From positions 62,001 through 126,000 of the forward strand of contig NZ_JACLZJ010000003.1 of the NCBI RefSeq assembly GCF_014253075.1: a stretch of DNA of 64,000 nucleotides, read 5' to 3'. The translations under genes and the position numbers were made by a program. Origin of the DNA: Ochrobactrum sp. CM-21-5 (GTDB lineage Bacteria > Pseudomonadota > Alphaproteobacteria > Rhizobiales > Rhizobiaceae). The notes under the pieces are model-generated. The model was not told the origin of the DNA. It worked only from the letters and a program-made list of their open reading frames with translations, and did no database searches. This document shows, piece by piece, positions 61,090 to 64,000 of this stretch; the stretch's first letter is position 1; every line of letters starts with the position of its first letter.

Positions 61090-62016
61090 TTATTTCAGTG
61101 TCGTTAACCGAACGAGTGCATCTTCAGAATTGGCACAAACCGACCAGCCTTCATCGAGCTGATTACGAAACCATGTCGATTGCCGCTTGGCATATTGCCG
61201 TGTCGCGATGACGGCGCGCTCGATCGCCTGCTCGCGTGACATGGCTCCGTCGAGATAAGCGCCGATTTCCGGCACCCCGATGGCTTTCATCGCTGGCAGG
61301 GCCGGGTCGAGCCGAAGCGCCAGCAGGGTGCGCACCTCATCGATAGCGCCATTGTCCCACATCAGTGCAAAACGTTTCGCGATGCGCTCGTTGAGCCAGG
61401 GGCGCTCGGGCAAAAGCACGACCTTGCGGGCAGTTCCCTCGTCAACCAGAATTTGACCCTTGGACTCCTGCCACGCCAGCAACGATTTTCCCGTACTGTC
61501 GATGACTTCCAATGCCCGTGCGATTCGCTGGGAATCCGTAGGTCTCAGCGTGGTGGCGATGGCCGGATCGCGTTCACACAGGATCTTGTACATCGCTTCC
61601 GCGCCGTCAAAATTCACACGCTCCCTCCAATAATCGCGCACTTCCTCCGATACCTCCGGCATCTGCGACAGTCCACCGAGCACTGCTCGAAAATACAGCC
61701 CCGTTCCACCGACAAAAATCGGCGTGCGTCCTTCAAGGTCGGGCAAGGTCAGAACCGCCTCCACGTCGGAGAACCATTTCCCTGTCGAATAGGAGACCGA
61801 CGGACGCACATGGCCATAGAGATGGTGTTCGGCTGCCTTGAGTTCGTCCGCACCCGGGCGGGCGGTCAGGAGATCGAGAACATCGTAGACCTGCATGGAA
61901 TCGGTATTCACAATGAAACCGCCCGTCTCTTCGGCCATCCGAATGGCAAGTGCCGACTTGCCGCTGGCCGTCGGGCCAGCTATCAGGATTGCATTCTTGA
62001 CCGCATCCTCACCCAT
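61090..62016 (-). CDS. miaA: tRNA dimethylallyltransferase MiaA
   Basis: 308 residues, the usual length. [19 protein letters not shown] at residue 10 is the ATP/DMAPP P-loop, [18 protein letters not shown] near 35 the substrate motif, and [16 protein letters not shown] near 98 the tRNA-binding region. Adds a dimethylallyl group to A37 of tRNAs reading codons that begin with U. ATG 62016 has GGAG 9 bases upstream; the 28-codon extension to 62100 overlaps serB and is rejected. Its start lies only 17 bases from the start of serB on the other strand. Confidence 0.95.
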   Translation of the reverse strand: MGEDAVKNAILIAGPTASGKSALAIRMAEETGGFIVNTDSMQVYDVLDLLTARPGADELKAAEHHLYGHVRPSVSYSTGKWFSDVEAVLTLPDLEGRTPIFVGGTGLYFRAVLGGLSQMPEVSEEVRDYWRERVNFDGAEAMYKILCERDPAIATTLRPTDSQRIARALEVIDSTGKSLLAWQESKGQILVDEGTARKVVLLPERPWLNERIAKRFALMWDNGAIDEVRTLLALRLDPALPAMKAIGVPEIGAYLDGAMSREQAIERAVIATRQYAKRQSTWFRNQLDEGWSVCANSEDALVRLTTLK

Positions 62017-62033
62017 TGCAGGAATTGCTCCAC

Positions 62034-62933
62034 ATGTCCCGATCTGCTTCTCTTGTCGCCACTCTGATTGCCAATCCGGCCAAGGCCGCGCTTGTTCCAT
62101 CGCTGGGGATTAAAGCGTCAACGGCAGTGAATGCAACAGGACTTTACTGGCTCGCCGACAATATCGCTTGCGATATTCCCTTGCCGTCCGGGTTGGGAGC
62201 GGTAGAAGCCGATGCGGCATTGCGGGCTATTCTCGATGGCGCGCCCGTGGATATCGTAGTGCAGGAACAGGAAACTCGCCGCAAGAAAATCCTGATCGCC
62301 GACATGGATTCCACCATGATCGGCCAGGAATGCATCGACGAACTGGCCGAGGAAGCAGGGCTGCGCGAGCACGTCGCCGCAATCACCGCGCGCGCCATGA
62401 ATGGCGAGATCGCTTTCGAGCCTGCCTTGCGCGAACGTGTGGCGTTGTTGAAGGGGCTGTCGCTTTCGGTGATCGACAAGGTGATTTCGACCCGCATCAC
62501 GCTCACGCCTGGCGGACCTGAACTCGTCCGCACCATGCGCAAGCATGGCGCTTACACCGCGCTTGTATCTGGCGGATTTACATCCTTTACCCATCGCATA
62601 GCCGAAATGATCGGCTTCCATGAAGACCGCGCCAACACGCTCCTGGATGACGGCGCATATCTGACTGGCAGCGTCACGGAACCCATCCTCGGGCGTGAAG
62701 CGAAGGTGGAAAAGCTGCTCGAAATAGCAGACCGTCTCGGCCTGACGCCGGAAAACGCCATCGCGGTGGGTGACGGCGCAAACGATCTCGGCATGATCCA
62801 GCTTGCGGGCACCGGTGTTGCGCTCCACGCCAAACCGGCGGTCGCCGCCGAAGCAAAAGTGCGTATCGACCATTGCGACCTGACCGCGCTTCTTTATATT
62901 CAGGGCTATCGAAAAACGGATTTCGTTCAATGA
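62034..62933 (+). CDS. serB: Phosphoserine phosphatase SerB
   Basis: 299 residues. An N-terminal regulatory region (about 1-75) precedes the HAD domain. [25 protein letters not shown] near residue 83 is HAD motif I with the nucleophile Asp; [12 protein letters not shown] near 175 is motif [16 protein letters not shown] near 243 is motif IV with the Mg2+-binding Asp pair. Last step of serine synthesis. ATG 62034 (AGGA 10 bases before) is chosen over ATG 62016, which would overlap the miaA start codon. The GNAT gene overlaps its stop (ATGA). Confidence 0.94.
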   Translation: MSRSASLVATLIANPAKAALVPSLGIKASTAVNATGLYWLADNIACDIPLPSGLGAVEADAALRAILDGAPVDIVVQEQETRRKKILIADMDSTMIGQECIDELAEEAGLREHVAAITARAMNGEIAFEPALRERVALLKGLSLSVIDKVISTRITLTPGGPELVRTMRKHGAYTALVSGGFTSFTHRIAEMIGFHEDRANTLLDDGAYLTGSVTEPILGREAKVEKLLEIADRLGLTPENAIAVGDGANDLGMIQLAGTGVALHAKPAVAAEAKVRIDHCDLTALLYIQGYRKTDFVQ

Positions 62934-63472
62934 CCGTTCTTGAAACGCCGCGCCTCATCATCCGCAACTGGGAGGACCGCGACCGCGATCTGTTCCACAT
63001 CATCAATTCCGATGAGGAAGTGATGCGTTTCTTCCCGTTTCGCCGTGACCGTCAGCAATCCGATGCGGCCTTCAACCGGATACAGAAAGCGATTGTGGAA
63101 ACGGGACTGGGTTTCTCTGCACTTGAGGAAAAGGAAAGCGGCCAGTGCATCGGTTTTGCAGGCCTCGCCCACACCGATCTGGAACCCTATTTTCCAAAAG
63201 GCACAGTGGAAATCGGCTGGCGGCTCGCTCGCCCATTCTGGGGCAAAGGATATGTGACCGAAGCTGGAAAAGCGCTGCTCGACCATGCCTTTGGACCGCT
63301 CGGTCTGAAGGAAGTCGTATCTTTCGCGGTGCACGATAATAACCGCTCCATCGCCGTCATGCAGCGCCTTGGCATGCACCGGGACGCATCAAGCGATTTC
63401 GACCACCCCGGCGTGCCCGATGAAACACTGCATCTGAAGCGCCACGTGGTCTACCGAATTCACGCAGCCTGA
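62930..63472 (+). CDS. GNAT-family N-acetyltransferase (RimJ/RimL type)
   Basis: 180 residues. Starts TPRLIIRNWEDRDRD, the RimJ/RimL-type Acetyltransf_3 opening; WRLARPFWGKGYVTEAGKAL near 100 contains the acetyl-CoA-binding loop (R/Q-x-x-G-x-G/A), followed by NNRSIAVMQRLGM near 145. Transfers acetyl from acetyl-CoA to an amine, often the N-terminus of a ribosomal protein; the substrate is unknown. Its ATG overlaps the serB stop by four bases, so the two are coupled. Its 3' end overlaps the convergent BaiN-like gene by 13 bases. Confidence 0.87.
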   Translation: MTVLETPRLIIRNWEDRDRDLFHIINSDEEVMRFFPFRRDRQQSDAAFNRIQKAIVETGLGFSALEEKESGQCIGFAGLAHTDLEPYFPKGTVEIGWRLARPFWGKGYVTEAGKALLDHAFGPLGLKEVVSFAVHDNNRSIAVMQRLGMHRDASSDFDHPGVPDETLHLKRHVVYRIHAA

Positions 63473-64000
63473 CCGGCAACCCAGCCCGACGACCATGCCC
63501 ACTGAAAGTTATAACCGCCGAGCCAGCCGGTTACATCGACCACTTCGCCGATAAAATAGAGACCCGGCACCGATCTGGCTTCCATCGTCTTTGAATCCAG
63601 ATCGCGCGTATCCACGCCGCCAAGTGTGACTTCAGCGGTGCGATAACCTTCAGAACCGGCAGGCTTTATGCGCCAGTCATTGACTGCGGCTTCCACACGC
63701 CGAAACACCTTGTCGGACATATCGGCAAGGTTGCCCCGTACCCCGACATCCTGCGCAATGGTTTGCGCCAGTTTTTTCGGCAGGAAGAGCGAAAGGGCCG
63801 TTTGCAACGCCTGCTTGCCGTTCTGCCTGCGCTGGTCGCGCAATGCCTCGAAAATATCCATACCCGGCAACATGCTTATGCGGATTTCATCCCCTTCACG
63901 CCAGTAAGAGGAAATCTGGAGGATCGACGGGCCGCTGATGCCACGATGCGTGAACAGCATGGCTTCGGAAAACCGGGTCTTCCCGCAAGCGACGACCGCA
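63460..64000 (-). CDS. BaiN/HI0933-family flavoprotein, C-terminal part
   Basis: 180 codons of the C-terminal half are visible; the N-terminal half with the FAD-binding fold lies past the window edge. VVACGKTRFSEAMLFTHRGISGPSILQISSYW is a hallmark of the HI0933/YhiN/BaiN family, as is the end GGYNFQWAWSSGWVAGQAA, the C-terminal FAD contact. Family members are NAD(P)/FAD-dependent oxidoreductases, largely of unknown substrate; some bile-acid BaiN proteins reduce steroids. The reading frame is open through 64000, with no in-window start assigned; ATG 63960 is internal. Confidence 0.9.
   Translation of the reverse strand, partial: AVVACGKTRFSEAMLFTHRGISGPSILQISSYWREGDEIRISMLPGMDIFEALRDQRRQNGKQALQTALSLFLPKKLAQTIAQDVGVRGNLADMSDKVFRRVEAAVNDWRIKPAGSEGYRTAEVTLGGVDTRDLDSKTMEARSVPGLYFIGEVVDVTGWLGGYNFQWAWSSGWVAGQAA

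Overview
The window looks like chromosome of a Brucellaceae alphaproteobacterium (Brucella/Ochrobactrum type). This is inferred from a BA14K-family exported protein, a fused SecDF, the wording of SerB, MiaA, IlvC and PdxJ, rhizobial intergenic mosaic-like repeats, and GC-rich genes with short AT-richer promoters. I see no phage, insertion sequence, integrase or CRISPR array. Genes are dense and mostly in short operons.

Layout. 1-2600: the 5' part of cobQ (cobyric acid synthase), divergent from a valine-catabolic pair (acyl-CoA dehydrogenase, 3-hydroxyisobutyrate dehydrogenase mmsB). 2600-8700: a structured intergenic stretch that may encode a small RNA, an entericidin-like lipoprotein, a LysR regulator divergent from a DUF1127 protein, then a GlxA/AraC regulator followed by a dimethylglycine/sarcosine dehydrogenase-like flavoenzyme. 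8700-18650: small periplasmic protein, large MscS channel, secDF, Kef-type antiporter, flippase-like membrane protein, RBBP9-type hydrolase. 18650-24800: sulfate ABC transporter (sbp-cysT-cysW, no cysA), a 62-residue protein, a TerC-CBS-CorC membrane protein and a DedA protein. 25310-30300: tRNA-Lys, EF-hand protein, FucU-type mutarotase, a 684-residue membrane-anchored protein, polysaccharide deacetylase. 30388-35688: a sugar ABC importer with an SDR dehydrogenase, divergent from a Gfo/Idh/MocA oxidoreductase across two palindromes. 35692-40570: btuB-btuF-btuC-btuD under a cobalamin riboswitch. 41000-48125: GHL10-like glycoside hydrolase, UspA, flavin-binding protein, PhzF, Nudix, EEP phosphatase, BA14K protein, PLP aminotransferase. 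48496-64000: ilvC with a TetR regulator, kup, pdxJ, STAS-like protein, Dda-like helicase, threonine dehydratase-like enzyme, LysE exporter, ilvI-ilvH, a diguanylate cyclase, miaA/serB back to back, GNAT, and the C-terminal part of a BaiN/HI0933 flavoprotein.

Connections. Branched-chain amino acids recur: valine breakdown at the left, ilvC and ilvIH at the right. The ilvIH transcript starts with an unannotated 17-codon leader peptide rich in Ile, Leu and Val codons, followed by a rho-independent terminator; it is probably translated without a Shine-Dalgarno. The palindrome ACCGTACGGT occurs just upstream of the TetR-ilvC unit and again just after mmsB, before the candidate small RNA. Cobalamin appears twice (cobQ and the riboswitch-controlled btu operon). 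The clearest new elements are the ilv leader/attenuator, the candidate RNA with its shared palindrome, and two FNR/FixK-like boxes.
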